64,000 bases of DNA. It comes from Vicia villosa. Its lineage: Eukaryota; Streptophyta; Magnoliopsida; Fabales; Fabaceae. Shown here piece after piece: positions 31,592-43,064 of the stretch. The notes under the pieces were generated by a model, which was given only the letters and a program-made list of their open reading frames with translations, had not been told where the DNA came from and did not search any database. The stretch is from the NCBI RefSeq assembly GCF_029867415.1, contig NC_081186.1, forward strand, positions 14,020,930-14,084,929, read 5' to 3'. Position 1 is the first letter of the stretch. Every line of letters starts with the position of its first letter. A program made the translations under genes and the position numbers.

Positions 31592-31967
31592 CTAGAAATC
31601 CCCGTCGGGGATCGGACGGAGACCTTCTTCTGATGTATTCGCATCTGTTTTTCCCTCGGATTCTTTGTAGAAGCGGCTGTCCAGGTCGATGGTGTCGATG
31701 CGGGGCATGGATTTGTTGGGCTTAGGGCCTGCGTTGGCTGTTGCTTTGTCCTGAGCGGCTGCTTTTATAGAACTGAGGCCATTAGCGGAGGCTTCAAAAC
31801 ACCTTCTAGCCGCTTCGATGTCCCCGTGAAGCGTTGCAACTTGTCCTTTGGCCGTGAAGTATTTGAGTTTGAGATGTACGGTTGAGAGGACGACGATAAG
31901 TTCGGCCAGCGTTGGGCATCCCAAGATGCATTGGCGATAAGTTCGGCCAGCATTGGACTTTGATGGT
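31592..31967 (-). pseudogene. pol: Retand protease/RT linker next to the Ogre-3 left end
   Basis: The minus-strand frame holds CPTLAELIVVLSTVHLKLKYF, typical of the segment between protease and RT in Tat elements. Near 31880-31950 the sequence GATAAGTTCGGCCAGC occurs twice, showing a local tandem duplication, and about 15-20 codons expected before it are missing. The Ogre-3 LTR starts at 31968. Confidence 0.75.
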
Positions 31968-34900
31968 TGTCATGCCCCAAAATTTTCCCATCATATTTCA
32001 AAATATTATGGTTCAAGCACTGAGAAATAAACCTAACTATCTCTCTCCTAAGCAACAACTCTCCAACTAGGGTTTTTATCTTTTTAAAGTAAGAGCAGCT
32101 TCTGAGCCTCTAGTGGACTCCATGTCCTCTCATATGATTCAAAGGATCCTCACCTCAAGTTCCAAGCTCTGATTCCTAAGATTGCTCAATCAACGGCTCA
32201 AATGGTCAATAGTCGATTAGTTTGACCTAAAAGTCAACTGTGGTCAAAGTACAGTCAAAATTCCTAATTTTTTGTCAACATCCTTATTTTGAAGTATCAT
32301 TCATCATTTGATCAAGTATTGATCATGATTCATCAAGGAAAGTTCAGAAATCAACAAAACCTAAAGTTTCTAAATTAGAGTTTCTTGACCTAAAGTCAAC
32401 TAAATTTTTACCAGCCATAACTTTCACATGGAACATCATAAATTTCCCATCCAAAGCTCATTTTGAAGGAAATTGAATTCCCTACAAAATTGTCTCTCAC
32501 AAGCCAAGTCTAAAAATACTTTAATTCAGAGATATGGATCAAAAGATTATAGGTCCTTTTTGAAAGTCAACCAAAAGCAGTTTTTTCTCAGAAGCCATAT
32601 CATCAAGATAAAATCCTCAAATGAGAAAAAGGTTTCAAAGTAGCTTATAGAGGACATCTTGATCTTTCCAAAAAGTCCTAGATCATCTCCATCTGATAAA
32701 AATTAAAGGAGATATGAGGCTTAAAAGTTGGTCAAATTTCAAGAAAAGTATAAAACCCAAATTGAGTAATTTTGTGTTTTTGGACTAATGGGCCTAAGAT
32801 TTGGACTTCAAACACATTCATGACATAAATAGAAACCCATAAACCTATCCATCTATTTTTCTAGTTCTTATTTAATTTATTTGGATTTTTTATTCATTTA
32901 AAGGCCAAATTAATTAAATAAAATATGAAAATAATGAGATTTAAACATGGGGTTTTATTTTTAATCATGTGAAAGCCCAAATAAAATCACAAAAACATCC
33001 AAATTTCGTTGGTACATGATGAAGAGATCTTGGCCAAAAATAGAAAGAAATATAAGATTTTTACTCAAATATTTTGCTATCCTAATACTTGAAGCCCAAG
33101 ACCAAAACCTATCCTAATTTCTCCCTCCATATATACTGAGCCAAGGCAAATAATTAGGGGACGAAAAAGGCTGCCTCAAGAACCCTACACAAAACTCATG
33201 AATTTTCCAAAGTTTAGGGAAAACTTGAAACCGATTCTACGAGCACTCTCAGCCAACTCCAAGCGTCCTTCCACTCTCCTGAGGGTTTCAGTAATTGATC
33301 CAAATACTCGTATGGCCTCGAGGCATCTCATAAATCGCTCCCTCAAGTGCACCAAGTTGGTAAATTTTGAGATCTCAAACCTTCAATTCTCGCAAACTAA
33401 ATGAATTTGATGCATATATTGCTATTCATACTGGTGTTAAGAATGTTCTAGAGCATTCTTTTACGAGGTTTGGTACAGGTACAATCGGTTGCCATTGTTA
33501 GGGCAAGCTCGAGGTTTACGTCGGATTCCTAGTTCTAGGATATTTCAGTCCAAACAAATAGCGTATTCGTAATCGGAAGCCCTTTTTATGTAATTTGGAT
33601 GTTTGGGTTTCCTCTTTTGCTGATGATTTTGCAGGTTTAAAGTTTTGGAAACTTTTCTACGGAATTGATCACAGGCTTCGTAGCTAATTCGCATGCAAAT
33701 CGAAGCTAAATATTTGGTGAAGAAGATGGATAGTGGAGAATGGAGCTTTTTCCCTAATCCTGATTGGCTGCGCAAATTGAAAGGGCCCCACGTTTGACTT
33801 TTTTTGTTATTAAACCTTTTTTATTATATTTATTAGTTGTTGAGAATTCCTATATCGACTAACAATTCCAGTACAAATGGCAATGGGCAGGCGTTGGTAG
33901 CTTTAAAGGCAGGGGTTCGATCCTCACCAAAGACCCTTATTTTTGATGAATTATTTGTTATGATTCACCTACAGATTCAACGCAGCATGCCCACGCCTGA
34001 CCACGGTGTTCCCTTCCAGCGTCACCATCGGATCTTCAGCAAAGACGGATCCAAAGGCCACCAAAACGCAACTCCATGGTGCACCTTCCAGACCTTACCA
34101 CACCTGATCAGAGCTAAGTTTTTCCAATTTTATTTAATCTTTAATTACATTAATCCTTTTTATTTATTTCCTTTCCTCTCTTATATTTTTATTAAAATTA
34201 TTTTATTTCAACATTTTTATTTATTAAATAATATTTTTCATGACTCTTTAATTTATTTAATCGAAAACTCGATTTTTCTCATAATATTAAAAATAATCGT
34301 TTTTATAATAAAAATTATTATTTTTTAACTTATGCTTTTTAAATCAATTTAATTAATTAGGATCAATCCAATAATTAAAATCGTGATAAATAAGTTCATT
34401 CATACACTAATCTTTTTTTTAATTTTTGATTTTCAAGCTTGATCGAAGGATCGACGACAATTCAAGCTATTTAAATATTTTTTGAATTAATTATAGTTTC
34501 TTTAATTTCCGTCTTTATTTTTCCGCAAAACCCCCACAGGTGTTTATTGTAAAATCCCCCACCCATAAAACTGTAATAGCGTAGGTTTTATTTTCCGCAT
34601 TTTAATTTCCGCATGATTATTTATTGCGTGGTTAGTAGTTAGGGAGTGCAACCTTTGAATTGGATTAGAATAACTTATACAAGATAAGTATAATCGAATT
34701 GAACCACATGATTGCTGCACACACCCACCTTTAGGGTAACTCCTTTCACTGTTGCCTTTCGATCAGAATAGTCAAGTCCCTTCAAGCGTAAGGACTCCTT
34801 AGCCTGTTACCTTCGATAAAATCATCATAGTCCCTCGATATAAAGATCATAGTCCCTTCGAGTTTCCTACGATAAATATGATCCCGTCCCTCGATGTTGC

Positions 34901-35501
34901 CTCGATAAATGATGATCGTCCCCTCGGATGCTAAGAAGTCTTTACATGTTGCCTAAATGACTATTATATCCTTCCCTTAGACTACATGCCCTCTTTATGG
35001 TAGGGACAGTCTTATGGCGAACAATACTCTCGATGACCCTTTCAAATCCAATGAAAGACTTCCTGCCCTCTCATGGTATGGATAGACCCTTTCGCCCGGA
35101 AGACTTAAAGAACATGAAAGACAAACTTAGGGTAGGTAGTTCTCAATTGCTTGCGCACATTTAAACTTTCAAAATGCTTTTCACACCTCCTTTTTAAATC
35201 AATTTAGAAGGCTACGCTTATTTACAAGCTAAAGTTCTTATTCAAACATTTTCTTATTCACACACTACACTTCAAACATTTTTGAAAACAAAATGAGCTA
35301 AGCAATTAATAGCCCATGGATAACCATGGATACAAAGGGTGCTTACACCTTCTCTTTGTATAACTTACCCCCCGAACTCAATCTCTTTCAAAAAAAGGTT
35401 TATTTCTGTTCTTTTAGCCTTCTAATAAATTGGATAAAATAAAAGTTGGTGGCGACTCTTGCAATCCGCAACATTTCAAAAAGTCAGTTCACCGTATTAC
35501 A
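31968..35501 (+). repeat. 5' LTR of Ogre-3
   Basis: This 3534-bp LTR begins TGTCATGCCCCAAAATTTTC and ends CACCGTATTACA. A Pol III-like A/B box pair sits at 33878-33923. Compared with the 3' LTR it lacks a 47-bp segment at about 33740. Open frames such as 33837-34328 are LTR sequence. Confidence 0.92.
33878..33923 (+). promoter_or_regulatory. Pol III A/B-box-like pair in the Ogre-3 LTR
   Basis: TGGCAATGGG (33878-33887) resembles an A box and GGTTCGATCC (33914-33923) is a perfect B box, 36 bases apart as in tRNA genes. The 3' LTR keeps it at 52775-52784 and 52811-52820 (GGTTCGAACC). Confidence 0.45.
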
Positions 35502-35505
35502 GAAC

Positions 35506-35523
35506 TGGCGACTCTGCTGGGGA
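35506..35523 (+). other. Primer-binding site of Ogre-3
   Basis: TGGCGACTCTGCTGGGGA, 4 bases after the 5' LTR, is the PBS reported for Ogre elements and ascribed to an arginine tRNA. Confidence 0.9.
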
Positions 35524-36686
35524 TTTTTCGAATAAAAAGAGGGGTTACCTTAAAGTTTAGGATCACTTAATGTTTGTTTTGCTTGATTTATTTTTTTAGG
35601 GTTGTTTTGGGAACTGAATGGAAGATGAATTCTATACCTGGATTCGAGTGCACCTTGAGATAGGAAGTGGCATAGTCATGGCGACCTCCTTCATGTATGT
35701 GGAGGATTGGTCAATATGAGATTTCACGCTTAAGTTAGGCCTCTATGGGTGTTTGCATGCTTCTCTTGTATGAGGGAGGTTCGTGTGGATATCTGTGGGT
35801 GAGTCGGAGCTTAATGACCTTTAGTTACCTTTAACCCATCTTGGCCTTTAGGAACGTAGTGGGGGGACTACTCTTGATGTATGTTGAAGGCAAAGTCGCT
35901 ACCCGATACTACAACTCAAATAGGTTCTTTCTTAAAGTATCATTGCGTGGTATGCATGTACCATGTTCGAGGGTGCTTTAGAGGGGCTGACAATTCTGAG
36001 TAACTGGTAGAATCTGTTACTAAATTCACTCTTATCCATAGAAGTACCTTTGGGAAGGGTAGTTACTTGGCCAGACTCCATACAAGCCTTTAAACCTAAG
36101 AACACTTGTGTGACTTGCTTGTGTGTACTACTAACCCTTTGATTTCCTTGCAGGTTTTGTCATAGGACTTGTTTGTCCTTACTATCTTACGCTTTGCCTA
36201 ATGTACTGCATTCGCATAACATCATGACATCATGACATCATGACATCATAACATTGCATGTAAACTAACCCTTTCAAGGATCTTAGGAATTTAGGGCGCA
36301 CAATTGCAGGTGCCCTTATTAAGGACTAAATTCTCATCAAGGGGCAAGAGAATTTATTTTTCTCTGGCCATATGTCTTCCAATTCAAAGACACCATACCT
36401 ATCAAGGGGCAAGAGAATTTATTTTCCTCTAGCCATGTACCTTTAAATTCAGAGATATCCCGAATCAGAGGCGATGACCCACTCGATATGGTAAGCTTGA
36501 TTCTGAAAGAAGGAAGTTCACAGACGAAAGTCATAATTCTTCAGACAAGGCTGCGACCGACTTAATCTCTAAATGTCGCAAACTAAATTTCCTAAAGATC
36601 CTTGAAAACATTGCATTTGCATTCATAACATTGCATAACAGGTCCCTGACACAGGTCTCTCATCTCTCGTTGTTTATTTCAGCACA
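35524..36686 (+). other. Ogre-3 leader
   Basis: No ORF is supported. An ACATCATG repeat (4 copies) lies at 36219-36250. A 60-bp near-duplicate, CAAGGGGCAAGAGAATTTAT, occurs at about 36338 and 36398 and can fold through AGAGAA with TTCTCT. Confidence 0.7.
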
Positions 36687-37330
36687 AATGGATCTCGAGC
36701 AATTTATTAGAAATCTCCAGGCTCAGAACAACCGGTTCCAAGAGATGATCCTTAACTTGGCCAAGGGGAAAGAAGAATTGAAGGCACTGCTATTCCTGGG
36801 TACAATTACAATGCGAGATGTGCTTATTATTCGAACAATCCTAATCATGATGTAAAGGGTTATAGACCGTTGAAGCATGTGATTCAAAACTTAATTCATG
36901 ACAAGATCATTGATTTCAACTCAACTGAGGAGCCTCATATGGCTTATACTGCAACGGTCGTAATGAACGTAACCAATCTGATGAGGCATTTCTGATCTCT
37001 ACATTGGCACCACAACAACAACGTAAGCTAGATGTACCTAAGAGTTGATTCACCAAGATCAATATATCGTCGGCTCAAGCATTACGACATCTGTTGAAGA
37101 TCAGATTGATTACTCTGAAGGATGCTCCTAAGAATTCTAACACCTCCACTCCAGGCTATAAACTCAATGCGAGGTGCGTGTAGCATTCCAACAGTCTTGG
37201 ACATTACACAAACAACTGCTGGACATTGAAGAATAAGATTCAAGATCTGATCGATGACGGGGAAATCAAATTCAACCCTCTTGAAAACTCCTGTGGTAAT
37301 CACCGCTCCTATGCCTAGTCATGACAAGAC
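36687..37330 (+). pseudogene. gag: Ogre-3 gag remnants (two zinc-knuckle-like copies)
   Basis: The frame starts MDLEQFIRNLQAQNNRFQ at 36687, near the expected Gag coiled coil. Two diverged copies of the Ogre Gag C-terminal motif follow: around 36818-36910 (RCAYYSNNPNHDVKGY, then LKHVIQNLIHDK) and around 37170-37270 (SLGHYTNNCWTLKNKIQDL). Stops and frameshifts break both. These are the only coding relics of Ogre-3. Two copies may mean a duplication or a deletion that joined separate elements. Confidence 0.7.
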
Positions 37331-37841
37331 TGATTGACGTCTAGACGGACGAACTTTTGGATCATTAGATCTACTTTCATTTGCAAGTTTCTTTTCTATT
37401 TTTTTAAACATTTGACTTATGATAGACATTATCTGTTTTATTAATCATCATCAGTGCATTGCATATGTTTGTCTTGAGTAAATTATTTCGCTATCACTCA
37501 TCTTAAATTGTATCTTTACTTTTCATGTGTTTTGTGATATTCAACTCGTGCTAAGCTGTAATCCTTTTAAGAGAGGATGACGAAAACGATACCGCAACCT
37601 CATACAGTGATACTTTTGAACAGACAATGTTGACGATGTACAGGCATTGTTTCAATTCCTAAACAGTGGATATATAAGGATGTTAATCCCTCGTAAACCC
37701 TTTTGAGCCTAAGGAGTAGAAGTTTTCTTTCATATGCGATTTAAAACCCTTAATCATAACATGGGGCAGGGTAGTTACTCAGTTAACTCAATTATACTAG
37801 TCGTTGTTCACACAAATAATGATGGGTCCCCGCAACCATTA
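37331..37841 (+). other. Ogre-3 internal DNA before the solo LTR
   Basis: This is AT-rich and non-coding. It ends with the target site CATTA (37837-37841). Confidence 0.6.
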
Positions 37842-39937
37842 TGTAACACCCTTCTAAATCCCCAATAAATTAAATGATATTTTCAGAGTAAATATGTAAT
37901 TAAGAGTGTTACAATTATCTCATATAAAATAAAACATCTGTCATGCTGTTCTGAGGAACATAAACAATTGCAAACATGTTTAAAACACAGCGGAATACTT
38001 TATTAGTTGAATAATCAAAACCATCATCCACCACGTTCAAGGCATAAACAACATTATTCAACAACAAAACCAAAACTAGAGTTATCATCCAACTCTACAC
38101 ACAAGAGCCCCCCAGTGTTACAAGACCAGAGCATGACACCGACACAACTGAACTACACGAAGTAACTCTACGAGTTATCCTCACCCAGAGCAAGCCACTA
38201 ATCCTTAATCTGAAAAATAATCAACAGTAAGGGTGAGTCTCATTCGCAATTAAACAATGTTATCAGTTCATAAACGATAAAACATCAACAGTATAATATT
38301 CACCCAACATCATCATATATTCAGGCTATACACACATACATCAAACACACAACATTATAACATTGGACAACTTCCATTCATGTTATAATAAATCAAACAC
38401 CTAATGCAATGCAACTACATGCATGTGGTACCAATCATGGGACGAACCCATCTCACCGATCCACCATCGTCAAGGATACGGCGACACCCATTCACTAATT
38501 CCACACAATGGGAATTAGCTACCACTGATCCACCATCGTCAAGGATCAGCCACATAATGATTATGAAATGCATGTATCAACCATACCATGCTCATCATCC
38601 ACATAGACCAACCAATGTCATAATCATCAACCAATATAGTAATCAATAGCCACACACACAGTTATGCTATTCCCAATCAAATAGAATACATATTTTACAT
38701 CAACAATATATGTATAACAAACACCAATTACAACCACAACATCATAACAGATATAACATCCACCACCCAGTGCAACAACAATAGCAACTCTCACAATCGT
38801 GTATCAAGTACAACAAATCCACACAACAACAACAACATGAGATTTACATCACCATAATACCACATATAACACATCCATCATAATTCAACACCTTGAATTA
38901 TCCACCATTGGTATAACATACATTCATCATGTAACAATCACAAAAATACATAGAACTTATCATTTATCAATTCCATGTATCACAATTAGCACATAAACAC
39001 AATACCCATACATGTTATTCTTAAATAACAATAATCCACGACATACACAAACACAATTACTTATCATTTTCAAACCACATAATAATTAAATTATCTAGTG
39101 ATAATTAATTTATTTTAATCATAAAGAGCATTTCATTAGCTTCGTAACGCTTCGAACGGAACCCAAAACGGACTTACGGATCAAAAGATATGAGTTTTAT
39201 AAAAACAAGTATTTTTCAAAAACGTACAGCGGTAACCGATTACCCAAACACTAGTAATCGGTTACTGAAGTTCAAAACCCCAAATTTGCTGTTTTTACTA
39301 TGGGTAATCGATTACACCCCTTTCGGTAACCGATTACCTCGTACCTGCAACCCAAAAACCAGTTTTCAGCACCTTGAATCCCCCCAAACATCCCCCAATC
39401 GAACCAATACGATTGTATACGAAAAACAGAGGTATTTCACATGAAATATGAGTTATATCATCAACCAAACAACATTTTTAACATCAACAATCACTACCAA
39501 CAAGTAATCACACAAAGTTCACAAAATTGAACCTAAATACCAAAACCCCATCCTAGAACATATTCTCTATCGAATCAATAGTATACGATTTCAATCCTAA
39601 CGCCTACGACCCGATAATAGAGGTTAACCGGAAGAGTCCCCCTTACCTTAGAGTTTGGGATCCTTGAAGCTCTCTTCCTCTTCTTCTCCTCTGTCACACT
39701 TTCACGTTCTCCCAAATGCACTTGTATTTCTCTTCTTCCAGAACTCTTGTTTTATGAAAAACACAACATAGCTTTAGTAAAGGCCTTATTTCTTGCACCC
39801 CCTTTCTCACTAACTACAGCACTGACCCATTACTACATATTCCAATTTTATTATTTTAATCACCGCATAATTACATAAATCCAATTAATTAAATTAAAAT
39901 CCAATTAATTAATAAATATAAAATATGGGGTGTTACA
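37842..39937. mobile_element. Solo LTR of a Tekay-like gypsy element
   Basis: A 2096-bp LTR (TGTAACACCC...GGTGTTACA) is flanked by CATTA on both sides (37837-37841 and 39938-39942), with no internal region. Unequal recombination between two LTRs is the usual origin. It is related to, but clearly distinct from, the LTRs at 41050 and 47484: they share blocks such as GATCCACCATCGTCAAGGAT and CAATGGGAATTAGCTACCAC. A motif array at 39231-39337 differs entirely between the subfamilies. Confidence 0.92.
39231..39337. repeat. Paired GTAACCGATTAC palindrome array in the solo LTR
   Basis: Sites are at 39232-39243, 39254-39265 (reverse-complement form), 39304-39315 (perfect palindrome GTAATCGATTAC) and 39326-39337. 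Both pairs have a 22-base offset, and the pairs are 72 bases apart. Confidence 0.85.
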
Positions 39938-39942
39938 CATTA

Positions 39943-41049
39943 AGTCAGGAAGTCAATATCCACCAAAAAGAAAAAAGTTGTTAAGTCCAAACTTATGAAG
40001 GAGACTTATCAAAAGTCAAAACATACCGCTGACTGTAATCACAAAATAAACAGTTCAGGCAAAAGTTAGGGATAACAAAGTCAAAAAAGAGGTCACTACA
40101 AATCCTCAACAAAAGCAAATTTTACAAAAAAGGATGACCGTCTGTCCAAATAAATTGCCGGTGCTTCAACCATCACCAACTGTCAATGTTACGATTTCAA
40201 GCTCTGCTAAGGCTTAAACGCAAAGTTAACTGAGCATAGGACCGAAGAACATCAGGAAGATTGGGATAGGGTACAAATAAACTTTGATCCATTATCCTTT
40301 GTTTCTTAAAACCGTGAACCAAGCCACGTTACAACCCTTGAAAGTCCTAACTGAAGCATGGTTAGTTCGAAAGCATACTGTCACAACAAAGGTATCCCTA
40401 ATCCTTAAGGTTTACCACAAATGCTGAGTTGATATTTAGTTTTTACAAACATCACGCTTTTATAAACATCACGCTTTTACATCTCCTGTTGTAATTTATT
40501 CACCAAAAAAAAGACAGACATATGCATTGCATCTCATGAATTCATTATTAAACATCTTCTGCTACATAATTTCAAATGTTAGCATCAGGAAGAATTTGCA
40601 CAGGGTACGACTAATGGCTAAAGGTCATCCCGACAGACAATTACTTCAGAAGAGACATCTCCTACAAGGGGCATGACATGTTTGTCCAATCAATCTGGGG
40701 AAATCAGGTCAAGATTCCAAGAATCTCTCAAGAATGCCAAACAATTAGGGGCGTACACCCAAGTAGGTCTGAAGCTACTTCCCGATCAGTCAGGGGCATC
40801 ACCTTAAGTCTATAAGTACTAGGGGCATGTCACCCATAATACACATCTTATAAGGTCCTCGCGAGGCAAATCTCTTCAAATTCCCTACTAGCTGGGGCAA
40901 AGCTGTGCAAGGCATGTTTGACACTTCGATCAATATTCATTGGTGTGTTCCAATCAACAAGAGTCTAGGAATGACAGTTACTATATTACTGGGGGCAACG
41001 TTCAAGACATCCATGTCTTCCCACAAAGCCGGTTTCACAGGATCATATC
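39943..41049 (+). other. Ogre-3 internal DNA between nested elements
   Basis: There is no ORF. Repeated words such as GGGGCATG and a run of loosely repetitive sequence suggest the Ogre 3' non-coding region. It ends with target site ATATC (41045-41049). Confidence 0.6.
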
Positions 41050-43023
41050 TGTAACACCCTTCTAATACCCCGCATAATATTAAACAATAATCAGAGTAAA
41101 ACATGAAAAGGGCATTACAACTTCCATATAATTAAAATAATACTCATGTCATGCCATAAAAGGAACGTCAAACCCAAATATTATTCAGATCGTCATGTCA
41201 ACACAGCGGAAATATATTTAACATCTGAACAATGCAACATCCAAAGTCATAGACTTAAAACACCACCATAATAAAAATACTGAAGTAAAAGAGTTCCACA
41301 AATAACTCTAAACAACGTCCCCAGTGTTACAAGACCAGAGCATGACACAGACCCAACTGACTCTAACGAACTACTTGACGAGCTAATCCTCACCAAGTAC
41401 AAGAGCTACTCCTCAATCTGAAAAATAACAACAGTAAGGGTGAGTCTCATTCACATTTAACTAATGTTATAAGATATAGATAATAAAATATCATTTCACA
41501 TGCCATTCACCCAATCACAGTTACGATCAGATTCAAACCATACAATCAGTAAGCAAATAACCAATCAATACATATTATAACATTGGACAATCTTCCATTC
41601 ATGTTATAATAGCACAAACAGCCTAATGCAATGCAACTACATGCATGTGGTACCAAAATCTGGGATAACCCAACTCACCGACCCACCATCGTCAAGGATA
41701 CGGTAACACCCACTCACTAATTCCACACAATGGGAATTAGCTACCACTGATCCACCATCGTCAAGGACCAGCCACAAAATGATTATGAATGCATGCATCA
41801 ACAATAACATGCTCATCACCCACATAAATCGACCAAATGTCATAATCATCAATTACCATAATAAACAGCCACACACAATCATACTATTCCTCAACCATAG
41901 TAAAACACATATTTTACACCAACAATACATGTATAACAAACACCGGTTACAACCATAACATCATATAGGTAAAACATTCATTAGTGTACCTATAAGCATA
42001 AACCACCACAACCAAATAAAATCGATTCACAACTCAAGACACTATTTTATTATATAAATTATTTGATTAGCTTCACCATGCTCGAAACGGCACCAAAATC
42101 CGGTTTACGCTTTAAAAGTTACACATTTTTAAACTTTCAAAATGGCCTGTCACCAACAGCACGCGGCGCCAACCTTGGTTCGCGGCGCCAACCTTGGTTC
42201 GCGGCGCAAACTGAGCGAGTCAAAAATCCCCAACATTCTGCCAAGCACTTCGCGACGCAAATATGTGTTCGCGGCGCGAAATGAGAAAAGAAGTACGCCT
42301 TCGCGGCGCGGCCATATGCTCGCGGCGCGTACTGAACACAACAAAACTTCTTGGCTTTCTGCCAAGCAGTTCACGGTGCCAACTCCTGGACGCGGCGCAA
42401 ACTGGCGATTTCCAGAACTCCGAATCGCAGAAAACAGCCTGCGATTTCGTCCCTCTTTCATCGAATCACTACCAAACCAATCCCATTCCAACCAGATTTC
42501 GCATACAGCAAACAAACACATATTATAACACATTTATAATACATTCAACCATCCAATTAACACCATACATGATCAATACAATCATCATAAATCAATTTTC
42601 CCAAAAACCTAACATTTCTACAATCTAAGCATAACCCAATTGATACGAATAACACGATCAAATTCTATCATACTACCTATAATCCCATAATAGAAGATAA
42701 ACGGAAGAGTCCCCCCCTTACCTGAAGGTTGACTCTTCGCTCTTCCTCTTGTCGCACTTCTCCGCTCCTCTTCTCTTTTCACGTTCAGACTTCTTTTCCC
42801 AAAATGATGTAACCCTCTCTATTCCACAACTCCTTCTATTTTATTAAAATTGAAATAAAATTGTTTTAATCAGTAATAGGGCCTACCAATGCACCCCCTT
42901 CCTTACTAACCACAACTCAAGCCCAATTGCTTAATTCCTCATAATCTTCCATAATTCCAAATAATTCCCCATAATTCAATTAAATTAATTAAATTAAATT
43001 ATGAAAATAAATGGAGTGTTACA
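41050..43023 (-). repeat. 3' LTR of the Tekay element (left copy)
   Basis: This 1974-bp LTR has termini TGTAACACC and GTGTTACA, so both strands read TG...CA. It contains a CGCGGCGC array at 42162-42398. It is longer than the right copy mainly because of a 19-bp duplication in that array. Confidence 0.93.
42162..42398. repeat. Paired CGCGGCGC array in the Tekay 3' LTR
   Basis: Sites start at 42162, 42181, 42200; 42251, 42270; 42302, 42321; and 42372, 42391. Every within-group offset is exactly 19 bases. The fullest form, TTCGCGGCGCGAA (42269-42281), is an odd-centred palindrome. The array stands out as GC-rich in an AT-rich LTR. Confidence 0.92.
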
Positions 43024-43036
43024 ACTCTCCCCCACT
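43024..43036 (-). other. Polypurine tract of the Tekay element
   Basis: On the minus strand AGTGGGGGAGAGT abuts the 3' LTR. Confidence 0.85.
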
Positions 43037-43064
43037 AAATAGTTTTCGTCCTCGAAAACATACC

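Noticed and set aside
42142..42628. Overlapping 121-128-codon ORFs in the Tekay LTRs on both strands.
   Set aside because: They arise from the GC-rich CGCGGCGC array, which removes stops; they differ between the two LTR copies and have no domain.
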